From: Sphingobacterium olei
GTDB taxonomy: Bacteria > Bacteroidota > Bacteroidia > Sphingobacteriales > Sphingobacteriaceae
Direction: 5' to 3'
NCBI RefSeq assembly: GCF_005048855.1
Contig: NZ_SUME01000003.1
Coordinates: 186,001-250,000, forward strand
Length of the DNA stretch: 64,000 nucleotides
The number at the start of each line of letters is the position of its first letter. The stretch's first letter is position 1. A program made the translations under genes and the position numbers. Below, one piece after another: positions 35,915-44,784 of this stretch. The notes beneath the pieces are model-generated. The model saw only the letters and a program-made list of their open reading frames with translations, searched no databases and was not told where the DNA came from.

Positions 35915-36394
35915 TTAGTTCACAACAAGTACACCATCAGCAACGACCGAAATATCTTTCTTCGGTTTTGTGATTTTGGCGATTTCTGCGGCGCTTTTTC
36001 CTTTATCTTCAGCATAATGTTTTTGCCATTCCACTGAAGTTTCTTTGACTTTTGCTTTGCCTTCGACGACGACCGTCTTCCCAATGATATCGGCAGGGAC
36101 GAAATATGCATAGTCTGTAAACCGTACCATGATTGGTTCTTGATCGCCATCACGTTTCAACGTGATGAAGCAACCTTTTTTCTTACAGACTTCGACTACC
36201 TCGCCTTCAATCTTTCCATTGAAAGTAGCATCTTTTTTGAAAGAATTTTCCAAGGTCTTTACCGAAATAGCATTTTCCTTATTTACCGTTTTTCCATAGG
36301 TTATTCCTGCCTTAGCCGGAGTAATTTTTTGCTGTGCTTGGGCTACTGATAAGAGAATACCACATAGCGAACAAAGGGCGATTAATTTTTTCAT
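35915..36394 (-). CDS. DUF4920 domain protein, exported
   Basis: 159 residues. A signal peptide (about 1-20, SVAQAQQ) precedes a small beta-rich domain (about 25-159) of the DUF4920 family, with the conserved GEVVEVCKKKGCFITLKRDG (two cysteines, CxxxxC) and MVRFTDYAYFVPADIIGKTVVVEGKA. The OB-like fold and cysteines suggest a periplasmic metal or redox role; no function is established. It lies 11 bp downstream of tsaC on the same strand. Confidence 0.88.
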   Translation of the reverse strand: MKKLIALCSLCGILLSVAQAQQKITPAKAGITYGKTVNKENAISVKTLENSFKKDATFNGKIEGEVVEVCKKKGCFITLKRDGDQEPIMVRFTDYAYFVPADIIGKTVVVEGKAKVKETSVEWQKHYAEDKGKSAAEIAKITKPKKDISVVADGVLVVN

Positions 36395-36405
36395 ATATAT
36401 ATATA

Positions 36406-36984
36406 CTATTTTCGTAGAAATTCAAATTTTCCACTGGGGTCCACCTTCATAATGACCGAAGGTTTTCCTTCGCTTTTATCGTGCTGACCGAATTTGACAA
36501 TATAATCTACACCCATTTTTATTTCATTGGCTATGTCGTTGAAAGATGTAGCCGAAGGTGCCCCACTCAAATTTGCTGAAGTAGAAATAATGGGTTTTCT
36601 AAACCGTTGTAATAATTGCTGACAAAAAGGATGCTCCACGATGCGGATTCCAATTGAACCATCTTCTGCAACGATGTTTTCAGGCAAATTTTTCGATTTG
36701 GAATATACTATTGTAAGCGGTCTATTTGTAGCTTCTATCAATTCATAGGCAATTTCCGGGACGTCCTGTACATAGCCCGCTAGTTGATTGTCACTATGGA
36801 GTAGAATGATCAAACTCTTGCTTTTATCTCTCCCTTTTAGCGTAAATACTTTTTCCACCGCTTCTTTATTGGTCGCATCACAACCGATACCCCAAATGGT
36901 ATCGGTAGGATACAAAATCAATCCGCCTTTTTTTAACGTTTCAAGCGCTTGATTAATGTCTTCTCTATTTACAAAAGTGGACAT
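36406..36984 (-). CDS. tsaC: L-threonylcarbamoyladenylate synthase (TsaC/YrdC type)
   Basis: 192 residues, a single YrdC domain without the Sua5 C-terminal domain. It makes threonylcarbamoyl-AMP from Thr, bicarbonate and ATP for the t6A37 tRNA modification. Marks: GGLILYPTDTIWGIGCDATN, LKGRDKSKSLIILLHS, PLTIVYSKSKNLPE and KPIISTSANLSGAPSATSF (the STSAN nucleotide site). It lies between dapD (11 bp upstream) and DUF4920. A second, more divergent paralogue lies at 54615-55235; this copy keeps the STSAN site and is the better TsaC candidate. Confidence 0.94.
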   Translation of the reverse strand: MSTFVNREDINQALETLKKGGLILYPTDTIWGIGCDATNKEAVEKVFTLKGRDKSKSLIILLHSDNQLAGYVQDVPEIAYELIEATNRPLTIVYSKSKNLPENIVAEDGSIGIRIVEHPFCQQLLQRFRKPIISTSANLSGAPSATSFNDIANEIKMGVDYIVKFGQHDKSEGKPSVIMKVDPSGKFEFLRK

Positions 36985-36995
36985 GATTTATGTTG

Positions 36996-37808
36996 TTAAA
37001 CAGCAACGTTATGCTCACGCAAAGCATCGTTTAATGAGGTCTTTTTGTCAGTAGATTCCTTACGTTTTCCAATGATCAAAGCGCAAGGCACCTGATACTC
37101 ACCAGCAGGGAATTTTTTGGTATACGAACCTGGAATAACGACTGAACGAGCTGGAACGTAGCCTTTGTATTCAACAGGTTCTGGTCCTGATACATCGATA
37201 ATTTTAGTTGAGGCTGTCAATACGACATTTGCACCAAGTACAGCTTCCGTTTCAACGCGGATACCTTCAACGACGATGGTACGGGATCCTACAAATACAT
37301 TGTCTTCGATCACAACTGGTGCCGCTTGTACGGGTTCTAATACACCGCCAATTCCAACACCTCCTGATAAATGGACATTTTTACCAATTTGAGCACAAGA
37401 ACCTACCGTAGCCCAGGTATCAACCATTGTTCCTTCATCTACATATGCACCAATATTTACATAAGAAGGCATCATGATTACACCTTTAGCAAGATACGCT
37501 CCGTATCGGGCTGAAGCTCCGGGTACTACACGAACACCTAATTCCTTGTAGTTTGTTTTCAATTTCATTTTATCGTGATATACGAAAGGTTTGTTGTCAA
37601 TCTCTTTCATTTCACGGATAGGGAAATATAAAATCACTGCTTTTTTAATCCAATCGTTTACATGCCAACGGTCACCAATTGGTTCTGCCACCCGTAAGCT
37701 GCCGCTATCCAGCTTCATGATTACGTATTGGATAGCCTCAAAGTACTCCTTATATTGTAATAATTGTCTGTCTTCCCAAGCTGCTTCGATTAGTTTTTGT
37801 AGTTCCAT
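36996..37808 (-). CDS. dapD: 2,3,4,5-tetrahydropyridine-2,6-dicarboxylate N-succinyltransferase
   Basis: 270 residues from ATG 37808 (MELQKLIEAAWEDR); an upstream in-frame start at 37841 adds an unlikely leader. It succinylates tetrahydrodipicolinate in the succinylase branch of lysine and diaminopimelate synthesis. An N-terminal helical domain is followed by a left-handed beta-helix of hexapeptide repeats (about 105-215: VNIGAYVDEGTMVDTWATVGSCAQIGKNVHLSGGVGIGG). RVVPGASARYGAYLAKGVIMMPSYVNIGAY is diagnostic. First gene of the minus-strand group. Confidence 0.97.
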   Translation of the reverse strand: MELQKLIEAAWEDRQLLQYKEYFEAIQYVIMKLDSGSLRVAEPIGDRWHVNDWIKKAVILYFPIREMKEIDNKPFVYHDKMKLKTNYKELGVRVVPGASARYGAYLAKGVIMMPSYVNIGAYVDEGTMVDTWATVGSCAQIGKNVHLSGGVGIGGVLEPVQAAPVVIEDNVFVGSRTIVVEGIRVETEAVLGANVVLTASTKIIDVSGPEPVEYKGYVPARSVVIPGSYTKKFPAGEYQVPCALIIGKRKESTDKKTSLNDALREHNVAV

Positions 37809-37910
37809 TTTAAATAAATACTGATTAAAAAATAAGAACAAAGATGCTCATTTTTGTTGAAAAGTCCTTTACATGATGGGCTATTTTTAACGTAATATGA
37901 CTAATTTAAT

Positions 37911-37942
37911 TTTGTATATACACGCCAAGTTGGCTAAGTTTG
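37911..37942 (+). promoter_or_regulatory. Full -33/-7 promoter ending four nt before a start codon
   Basis: -33 TTTG (37911-37914), 20-bp spacer, -7 TAAGTTTG (37935-37942). The ATG at 37947 begins 4 nt later, so the mRNA is predicted to be leaderless. This is the best-formed example in the window. Confidence 0.65.
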
Positions 37943-37946
37943 TTGT

Positions 37947-38351
37947 ATGGCTAGTGAATCCGAAAAATTACGCATTGATAAATACTTATGGTGTATTCGT
38001 GTCTTTAAAACCAGGAGTTTGGCGACTGAAGCCTGTAAGGCTGGTCGGGTGAAATTAAATGGACAAAATATTAAACCATCATACGTAGTAAAGGTAGGGG
38101 AGGCGTATACTGTACAAAAGGGGGTTGAAAGAAAGGTGATACGTGTTATCGGGTTGCTCGAACGACGTGTAGATGCGAAAACAGCTGTTCAATTTTATAA
38201 CGATGAAACCCCTGTAGAAGAAACATATGCCTTTAAATCGGTTTTTCAGGCACCAGTCTTAAAAAGGGATCGAGGGGCAGGTCGTCCGACAAAGCGGGAT
38301 CGTCGTGAAATAGACGGTCTTCAATCGGATTGGTGGGAAGAAGAAAAATAA
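37947..38351 (+). CDS. S4-domain RNA-binding protein (Hsp15-like)
   Basis: 134 residues. The S4 RNA-binding domain is at about 8-70 (LRIDKYLWCIRVFKTRSLATEACKAGRVKLNGQNIKPSYVVKVGE) with a basic C-terminal tail (KRDRGAGRPTKRDRREIDG). E. coli HslR/Hsp15 of this family binds stalled 50S subunits carrying nascent chains. The tail suits rRNA binding. It is monocistronic, with a promoter giving a leaderless mRNA and a terminator behind. Confidence 0.92.
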   Translation: MASESEKLRIDKYLWCIRVFKTRSLATEACKAGRVKLNGQNIKPSYVVKVGEAYTVQKGVERKVIRVIGLLERRVDAKTAVQFYNDETPVEETYAFKSVFQAPVLKRDRGAGRPTKRDRREIDGLQSDWWEEEK

Positions 38352-38382
38352 AACCGTCTTTTAGCTCGCTAAAAGACGGTTT
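38351..38382. terminator. Hairpin between convergent S4 gene and gltD
   Basis: Perfect 14-bp arms AAACCGTCTTTTAG (38351-38364) and CTAAAAGACGGTTT (38369-38382), 4-nt loop. The T-rich side is on the minus strand, so it acts mainly for gltD but may work both ways. Confidence 0.85.
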
Positions 38383-38407
38383 AGGTGTAAATATATTGAT
38401 CGATTAG

Positions 38408-39874
38408 TTAGGCGTAATTATAAACCGCTTCTTTGCTTTCCAATTCGGTGGTTCCCATGAGGAATTCGTCGACTTTACGTGCGCACTCACGACCTTCTGA
38501 AATGGCCCATACGACTAAGGATTGCCCTCTACGCATGTCACCAGCTACGAAAATTTTGTCTGCAGTTGTCTTGTATTCGCTTTCCGTAGCTTGTACATTT
38601 CCTCTACCGTCCAACGTTACGCCCAATTGTTGTAGAAGGCCTTGATGCTGCGGATGTAAGAAACCCATTGCTAAGGTCACCAATTCGCAGGGAATTTCAC
38701 GTTGTGAGCCTTCCACTTCTTTGAAGGATGTGGGTCTTCCTAATGCATCTGTTTCCCACTCCAGGTCCACGACCAATGCGCCTCGCAAGTTGCCTTCGGC
38801 ATCGCCCAAAAATTCTTTGGTGCTAATGCTCCAATGTCTTTGGCAACCTTCTTCATGGGAGGTCGTAGTCTTCAAGAGCATAGGATATGTCGGCCATGGC
38901 ATTGCAGCTGTACGCGTTTGCGGAGGTTGTGGCATCAACTCAAATTGAGTAACGGATTTAGCACCATGGCGATTGGATGTTCCGACACAGTCAGATCCAG
39001 TGTCACCCCCACCTATTACCAGCACATTTTTATCCGTTGCCATTATTTCTTCAACATCGATGGGTGAGTTTCCTACGCGTTTATTTTGCTGTTTCAAGAA
39101 TTCCATCGCAAAATAAACTCCTTTAAGCTCACGTCCCGGGATATTCAGATTTCGTGGAATAGTGGATCCACCGGCTAATACGACAGCGTCATATGCACTC
39201 AACTCGGAAGCGGGTACATTGTTTCCTACTTCTGCATTGGTACGGAATTCGATGCCAGACTCTTCCATGATTTCGATACGGCGATCGATGACAGATTTGT
39301 CTAATTTAAAATCAGGGATGCCATAACGTAATAATCCCCCTACTTTATCGTCACGTTCGTACACAACGACATCATGACCAGCTTTGTTTAGCTGCGCTGC
39401 CGCGGCTAGACCCGAAGGTCCTGAACCTACAACAGCAATTTTTTTTCCTGTTTTTAAAAAGCTTTTGTTGGGTTTCACGTAACCCTTTTTGTAAGCGATC
39501 TCGATAATGTGCTTCTCGATTTCTTCGATAGCTACAGGTGATTTGTTGATGCCTAATACACATGCTGATTCACACGGTGCAGGGCAGATACGTCCTGTAA
39601 ATTCCGGAAAATTGTTGGTCGATGACAGTATGTTATACGCGTCTTCCCATTTCCCGTCGTACACGGCATCGTTAAATTCGGGAATCACATTCCCCAATGG
39701 ACATCCTGAATGACAGAATGGAATTCCACAGTCCATACAACGTGCCGCTTGGCTATTTAATTGCTCATCCGAATAAAGCTGGACGAATTCTTGATAATTT
39801 TGTTTTCTACTTTCTACAGCGTCTTTTTGAGGAGCCGCTCTATCAAATTCTAAAAATCCTGTTGGTTTTCCCAT
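38408..39874 (-). CDS. gltD: Glutamate synthase (NADPH) small subunit
   Basis: 488 residues. An N-terminal Fe-S region (CMDCGIPFCHSGCPLGN at about 41-57; CPAPCESACVLG at about 97-108) precedes two Rossmann domains: FAD-binding VVGSGPSGLAAAAQL (about 149-163) and NADPH-binding VIGGGDTGSDCVGTS (about 286-300). It oxidises NADPH and feeds electrons to GltB for glutamate formation from glutamine and 2-oxoglutarate. It follows gltB by 18 bp on the same strand. Confidence 0.97.
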   Translation of the reverse strand: MGKPTGFLEFDRAAPQKDAVESRKQNYQEFVQLYSDEQLNSQAARCMDCGIPFCHSGCPLGNVIPEFNDAVYDGKWEDAYNILSSTNNFPEFTGRICPAPCESACVLGINKSPVAIEEIEKHIIEIAYKKGYVKPNKSFLKTGKKIAVVGSGPSGLAAAAQLNKAGHDVVVYERDDKVGGLLRYGIPDFKLDKSVIDRRIEIMEESGIEFRTNAEVGNNVPASELSAYDAVVLAGGSTIPRNLNIPGRELKGVYFAMEFLKQQNKRVGNSPIDVEEIMATDKNVLVIGGGDTGSDCVGTSNRHGAKSVTQFELMPQPPQTRTAAMPWPTYPMLLKTTTSHEEGCQRHWSISTKEFLGDAEGNLRGALVVDLEWETDALGRPTSFKEVEGSQREIPCELVTLAMGFLHPQHQGLLQQLGVTLDGRGNVQATESEYKTTADKIFVAGDMRRGQSLVVWAISEGRECARKVDEFLMGTTELESKEAVYNYA

Positions 39875-39892
39875 GATACTTTCCCTCTTATT

Positions 39893-42800
39893 TTATGCTA
39901 CAACCAATTTTTTTCTTAATACATTTTTATATTCACGTGGGAATACCTTGATGAAGCGAATCTTCTCTGCTGTCCAATTGTTTAGGATATAAGAGGCTCT
40001 TTCGCTATTTGTCAATAAAATATGACGTTTCAAAAGTGCAATGATTGCAGTTTCATCTTCGGATTCCAGTGGGTCTAGATCAACCATTTCTTGATTACAG
40101 TTTTCTCTAAAGGTACCGTTGATATCATAGATCCACGCGATCCCACCGCTCATTCCTGCTGCGAAGTTACGTCCAGTAGATCCCAGGATCAGCGCTTTAC
40201 CACCGGTCATATATTCACATCCGTGATCCCCTATTCCTTCTACTACTGCAGTAGCTCCGGAGTTACGTACGGCAAAGCGTTCGCCGGCCATACCGTTGAT
40301 AAATAAGTGTCCCGAAGTAGCGCCATACAGGGCTACGTTACCAATGATAATATTGTCGTGTGGAACTAGTGTGCTCACTTTCGCCGGATATATGGCTAAT
40401 TGCGCACCCGATAAGCCCTTACCTACATAGTCGTTTGCTTCACCTTCTAATTCAAAAGAAATCCCTTTGGTATTGAAGGCCCCGAACGACTGGCCTGCCG
40501 AGCCTTCAAATTTGAAATTGATCGTATTATCTGGTAATCCTTCGGCGCCGTATAATTTGGATATTTCATTGGATAATAAAGTTCCGATCGTACGATCTGT
40601 GTTTTTGACCAAGAAGGTTCCGAATACAGGTGTCTTCGTATCCAAAGCAGGCTTAGCTTGTTTGACGAGACCCCAGTCTAAAATCATGCTCATGCCATGA
40701 TCTTGCTCTTCGGTGTTATAAAGTGTTTCCCCTGTTGCATTTCGAGCGACGTGTAAGATTCCGGAGAAATCAATTTTGTTGGCTTTCCAATGCTTAATAT
40801 CTTCACGTTTTTTAAGGAATTGTGCGCGACCTACCATTTCATTGATAGTACGGAAACCTAATTCTGCCATGATCTCCCGCATTTCTTCTGCTAAGAATTG
40901 GAATAAGTTTACGATATCTTCAGGTTTTCCAGAGAATAACTTACGTAATTCTGGATCTTGTGTCGCTACACCTACCGGGCAGGTATTTAAGTGACATTTG
41001 CGCATCATAATACATCCGCCAGCTACTAAGGCCGCAGTTGCCACACCCCATTCTTCAGCACCTAATAATGTAGCGATAACTAAATCGCGACCTGTTTTCA
41101 TTTGGCCATCGGCTTGCAATACAACTCGACTTCTTAGTTTGTTCTGTACCAATGTTTGATGTGCCTCGGCTAATCCTAATTCCCAAGGAAGACCTGCATG
41201 TTTAATCGAACTGATTGGAGAGGCTCCTGTTCCGCCGTCGTATCCTGCTATTAGGATTACATCAGCGTGTGCTTTTGCAACACCTGCTGCAATTGTTCCG
41301 ACTCCAGCTTTAGAAACTAATTTCACGTTGATACGTGCTTCTCTGTTCGCGTTTTTAAGATCAAAGATTAATTGTGCTAAATCTTCAATAGAATAAATAT
41401 CGTGATGTGGGGGAGGAGAAATTAAACCCACGCCAGGTGTTGAGTGACGTACTTTAGCAATCCACTCGTCTACTTTGTGTCCTGGTAACTGGCCACCTTC
41501 TCCTGGTTTAGCCCCTTGTGCCATTTTGATTTGAAGCTCATCTGCTTGTGTCAGGTAATTGGATGTTACACCAAATCGTCCTGAAGCCACTTGCTTGATA
41601 GCCGAGCGCATCGAATCACCGTTGGGCAATTTTTGATAGCGTAACTCATCTTCCCCACCTTCACCCGTATTGGACTTCCCGCCGACACGGTTCATCGCAA
41701 TGGCTAGGGTACTGTGCGCTTCATGCGAAATCGATCCAAAAGACATCGCTCCAGTTGCGAATCTTTTCATGATTTCACTCGTAGGTTCTACTTCGTCAAT
41801 AGAAATAGCTGTACGGTGTTTTGCAAAATCCAACAGCCCACGTAGGGTAAAAATACGTTCTTTCTGGTTGTTGATAAGTGCGGAATATTTTTTAAAGGTC
41901 TGAAAGTCATCCGTGCGGCATGCTTGCTGCAATAAATGTACAGTTTGCGGATTCCACAAGTGTCCTTCGCCACGTCTTTTCCATTGATAGATACCGCCTT
42001 CTGGTAATAAGCTTTTTGGAGATCGATTGTTTTCAAAGCTTCTCCAGTGTTTGGCTAAAGCTTCTTTTGCGATGTCGTCTAGCTTTAGTCCGCCAATACG
42101 TGAAACTGCTCCACAGAAATATTTATCGACTACTTCCTTATCTATACCCAATACTTCAAATATTTGAGCACCGTGATACGACTGAAGGGTCGAGATACCC
42201 ATTTTTGAGAATATTTTCAATAGGCCGTTGCAAACAGCTTTGACGTAGTTTTTCTTTAATTGATCCCAAGTGAGTTCGGTGTCTAATTGCCCTTCTTCGC
42301 GCATGGTACGGATACTTGCCAACGCCATATATGGATTAATTGCGGTGGCACCAAAAGCCAACAAGCATGCGAAATGGTGTACTTCCCAAGCATCTCCGGC
42401 TTCGACGACCAAACCAACAGCTCCTCGGTTTCCGGTTTTAATCAAGTGGTGATGTACAGCAGATACGGCAAGGATAGAAGGTATGGCCGCATGTTGTGAG
42501 TCTATAGCTCTATCCGATAAGATAATAACTTCGAAACCATCACGTACGGCATCGTCAGCATAGCGGCAAAGGCGCTCAATGCCGGCTTCTAAAGAACCTG
42601 GCTTGCCATCTGCACGGAAATAGGACTGTAATGTTTTGGCTTGGAATACGCCGGTGTCGATCGAACGCAATTTCTCCAGTTCGCTAGACGTTAGTATAGG
42701 ATGTTCTAAGGTTACACAATGACAGAACTTTTTGTCTTCAATGAGTATGTTTCCGGCATTTCCAATGAATGTTGCTAAGCTCATGACTAAGCGTTCGCGA

Positions 42801-44407
42801 ATAGGGTCTATCGGCGGATTGGTAACTTGTGCAAAGAATTGCTTGAAATAACTGGATAAGTGTTGCGGTTGGTCTGACAATAACGCCAATGGAACATCTG
42901 TGCCCATTGAGCCAATCGGCTCATAGCCCGTTACGGCCATTGGTGTAAGGATTGTTTCCAGGTCCTCACGTGAGTATCCAAAAGATTGTTGGTATCTGAA
43001 TACAGACTCTTTTGATAAATAGGTGAATGTAACGCGAGGTTCTGCTAATTCCTCCAACTTGATTTTGTAATTGTCTAGCCATTCACCGTAAGGTTGTTGA
43101 CGAACTAATTCACCTTTTACTTCCTCATCGCTTCGGATAAGGCCGGCTTCCATGTCTACAACAAAGATTTTTCCCGGTTGTTGACGGCCTTTTTTGATAA
43201 TGGTAGCTTCATCTATAGGTAGAGCTCCGGCTTCAGAAGCTACAACAACACGGTCATCGGATGTGATAGCATAGCGCAAGGGACGAAGGCCATTGCGATC
43301 TAATGTAGCGCCAATCGTTTTTCCATCCGTGAAACATAATGCAGCTGGACCATCCCAAGGCTCCATTAATGTTGCGTGATATTCATAGAACGCTCTTTTC
43401 AATGGATCCATCTGTGTATTACCATCCCAAGCTTCTGGAACAAGCATGAGCATCACATGGGGTAAGCTACGGCCGCTGTGCAATAAGAGTTCTACCACAT
43501 TGTCGAGGCAGGCTGAATCGGATTGACCTTTATCAACTACCGGTAATAGGATTTCCATTTCTTCTTCCGTGAAATAGGGGGAAGATAGAGAGCGTACTCC
43601 TGCATAAAACCAGTTTAGGTTTCCGGTAAGTGTATTAATCTCACCGTTGTGCGCAATCATGCGGAACGGCTGAGCCAATGACCAAGAAGGAAATGTATTG
43701 GTAGAAAAACGCGAATGGACCAATCCAAAAGCGGAAACTACGCGCGTATCGCGAAGGTCTTCAAAATAGGTGCCTACTTGATAGGTCGTTAATTGACCTT
43801 TGTAGATAATGGTCTTGCATGACAGCGATGCAATATATAAAGGTAGTGGGTAATCTTGTTTTTGTTTTATTTTTTGAATGATCAAGCGTCTCAATACATA
43901 CAATTTCCGTTCGAACTCTTCCGTATTTGCCACACCATCAGGACGAGAAACGAAAAATTGAATAATTTCTGGTTCAGCTCCTAACGCTGTAGGGCCGATG
44001 CCTTGACGATTCACGGGAACGGAACGGAATCCAAGAAAAGTCATATTACGTTCTTCCGTAGCTTCTTGTATTATCGTTCGACAGAGTTGATTTAATTCGG
44101 CCTCCTTTGGAAGAAATACCATTCCGGTTCCATAATAACCAGGTTCTTCCAGTTGAATACCTAATTTAATACATTCTTCCCACAAAAATTCATGTGGTAA
44201 CTGAATCATAATACCAGCGCCATCTCCACTCTCTGGGTCGCATCCACATGCACCACGGTGTTCCATGTTTTCCAACATAGTAAGCGCATCATTGACTTGA
44301 GCATGTGATTTTTGCCCTTTGATATGGGCAACAAAACCAACACCACATGCGTCATGTTCAAATTCCGGGTTGTAAAGTCCTTCTTGCTGCATTCTTTCGT
44401 TAATCAT
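39893..44407 (-). CDS. gltB: Glutamate synthase (NADPH) large subunit
   Basis: 1504 residues, full length. The class II glutaminase domain begins at Cys21 (HDACGVGFVAH), the N-terminal nucleophile after propeptide removal. A central domain (about 420-800) and the FMN-binding synthase domain (about 810-1190: SFGSISHEAHSTLAIAMNR, GAKPGEGGQLPG, LIAGYDGGTGASP) follow, with the 3Fe-4S ligands in CIMMRKCHLNTCPVG. The end is a right-handed beta-helix (about 1230-1470: GLSGAQLAIYP, NVALYGATSGHLFINGMAGERFAVRNSGA). It forms glutamate with GltD in the cytosol. A GAGGAG Shine-Dalgarno-like sequence lies 5-10 nt before the ATG, unusual in this genome. Confidence 0.98.
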   Translation of the reverse strand: MINERMQQEGLYNPEFEHDACGVGFVAHIKGQKSHAQVNDALTMLENMEHRGACGCDPESGDGAGIMIQLPHEFLWEECIKLGIQLEEPGYYGTGMVFLPKEAELNQLCRTIIQEATEERNMTFLGFRSVPVNRQGIGPTALGAEPEIIQFFVSRPDGVANTEEFERKLYVLRRLIIQKIKQKQDYPLPLYIASLSCKTIIYKGQLTTYQVGTYFEDLRDTRVVSAFGLVHSRFSTNTFPSWSLAQPFRMIAHNGEINTLTGNLNWFYAGVRSLSSPYFTEEEMEILLPVVDKGQSDSACLDNVVELLLHSGRSLPHVMLMLVPEAWDGNTQMDPLKRAFYEYHATLMEPWDGPAALCFTDGKTIGATLDRNGLRPLRYAITSDDRVVVASEAGALPIDEATIIKKGRQQPGKIFVVDMEAGLIRSDEEVKGELVRQQPYGEWLDNYKIKLEELAEPRVTFTYLSKESVFRYQQSFGYSREDLETILTPMAVTGYEPIGSMGTDVPLALLSDQPQHLSSYFKQFFAQVTNPPIDPIRERLVMSLATFIGNAGNILIEDKKFCHCVTLEHPILTSSELEKLRSIDTGVFQAKTLQSYFRADGKPGSLEAGIERLCRYADDAVRDGFEVIILSDRAIDSQHAAIPSILAVSAVHHHLIKTGNRGAVGLVVEAGDAWEVHHFACLLAFGATAINPYMALASIRTMREEGQLDTELTWDQLKKNYVKAVCNGLLKIFSKMGISTLQSYHGAQIFEVLGIDKEVVDKYFCGAVSRIGGLKLDDIAKEALAKHWRSFENNRSPKSLLPEGGIYQWKRRGEGHLWNPQTVHLLQQACRTDDFQTFKKYSALINNQKERIFTLRGLLDFAKHRTAISIDEVEPTSEIMKRFATGAMSFGSISHEAHSTLAIAMNRVGGKSNTGEGGEDELRYQKLPNGDSMRSAIKQVASGRFGVTSNYLTQADELQIKMAQGAKPGEGGQLPGHKVDEWIAKVRHSTPGVGLISPPPHHDIYSIEDLAQLIFDLKNANREARINVKLVSKAGVGTIAAGVAKAHADVILIAGYDGGTGASPISSIKHAGLPWELGLAEAHQTLVQNKLRSRVVLQADGQMKTGRDLVIATLLGAEEWGVATAALVAGGCIMMRKCHLNTCPVGVATQDPELRKLFSGKPEDIVNLFQFLAEEMREIMAELGFRTINEMVGRAQFLKKREDIKHWKANKIDFSGILHVARNATGETLYNTEEQDHGMSMILDWGLVKQAKPALDTKTPVFGTFLVKNTDRTIGTLLSNEISKLYGAEGLPDNTINFKFEGSAGQSFGAFNTKGISFELEGEANDYVGKGLSGAQLAIYPAKVSTLVPHDNIIIGNVALYGATSGHLFINGMAGERFAVRNSGATAVVEGIGDHGCEYMTGGKALILGSTGRNFAAGMSGGIAWIYDINGTFRENCNQEMVDLDPLESEDETAIIALLKRHILLTNSERASYILNNWTAEKIRFIKVFPREYKNVLRKKLVVA

Positions 44408-44782
44408 TTTCTCTCCTCAAAATATTGGTTTGCTAATATACGAATAATTTCTGTGTCGTATTGAATAATTTATAAAAATTATGTATTTATTTTGATTTTT
44501 CTTCAATGAAGATTTGTGAAAATAATTGAATTCGCATTTATTGCGCTTTTAAATACAAAAATGGAAATATCATTCAGTAGCGTTGGCGTATCGGCGAATA
44601 ATGGTGTTTGTTTTTTTTTGGTGATAGCGGGGTACTCATCTTTTTTGTACTACTATTTGCCGTCCAAAGGAAAATTCTTGTTAACGTGCGTATTGATCTT
44701 TAAGGTGAGTTTTTTGAGATGTATGGAATCATTGATCCGGAACTTTATTATATTCGCTCAGGAATATCCGAAATGAGCGAAT
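44408..44782. other. 375-bp stretch between gltB and the epimerase, with a doubtful small ORF
   Basis: Divergent intergenic region. A plus-strand frame (GTG 44516, or ATG 44561 giving 71-72 residues, ending 44776) encodes hydrophobic text (VCFFLVIAGYSSFLYYYLP, FLLTCVLIFKVSFL). No promoter or family match is recognised, and the frame ends inside the inverted repeat at 44750-44784. It is more likely chance or an upstream leader ORF than a gene. Confidence 0.4.
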
Positions 44783-44784
44783 AT
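44750..44784 (+). promoter_or_regulatory. 11-bp inverted repeat overlapping the epimerase start codon
   Basis: ATATTCGCTCA (44750-44760) pairs perfectly with TGAGCGAATAT (44774-44784) across a 13-nt loop that itself holds GGAATATCC. The second arm covers the first two bases of the ATG at 44783. It could be an operator or an RNA hairpin that hides the start codon. Confidence 0.55.

Noticed and set aside
44516-44776. Small plus-strand ORF of 71-86 residues with hydrophobic text
   Set aside because: No recognised family, weak start (GTG, or ATG 44561), no -7 box nearby, and it ends inside an inverted repeat that belongs to the next gene. Kept only as a note on the gap.
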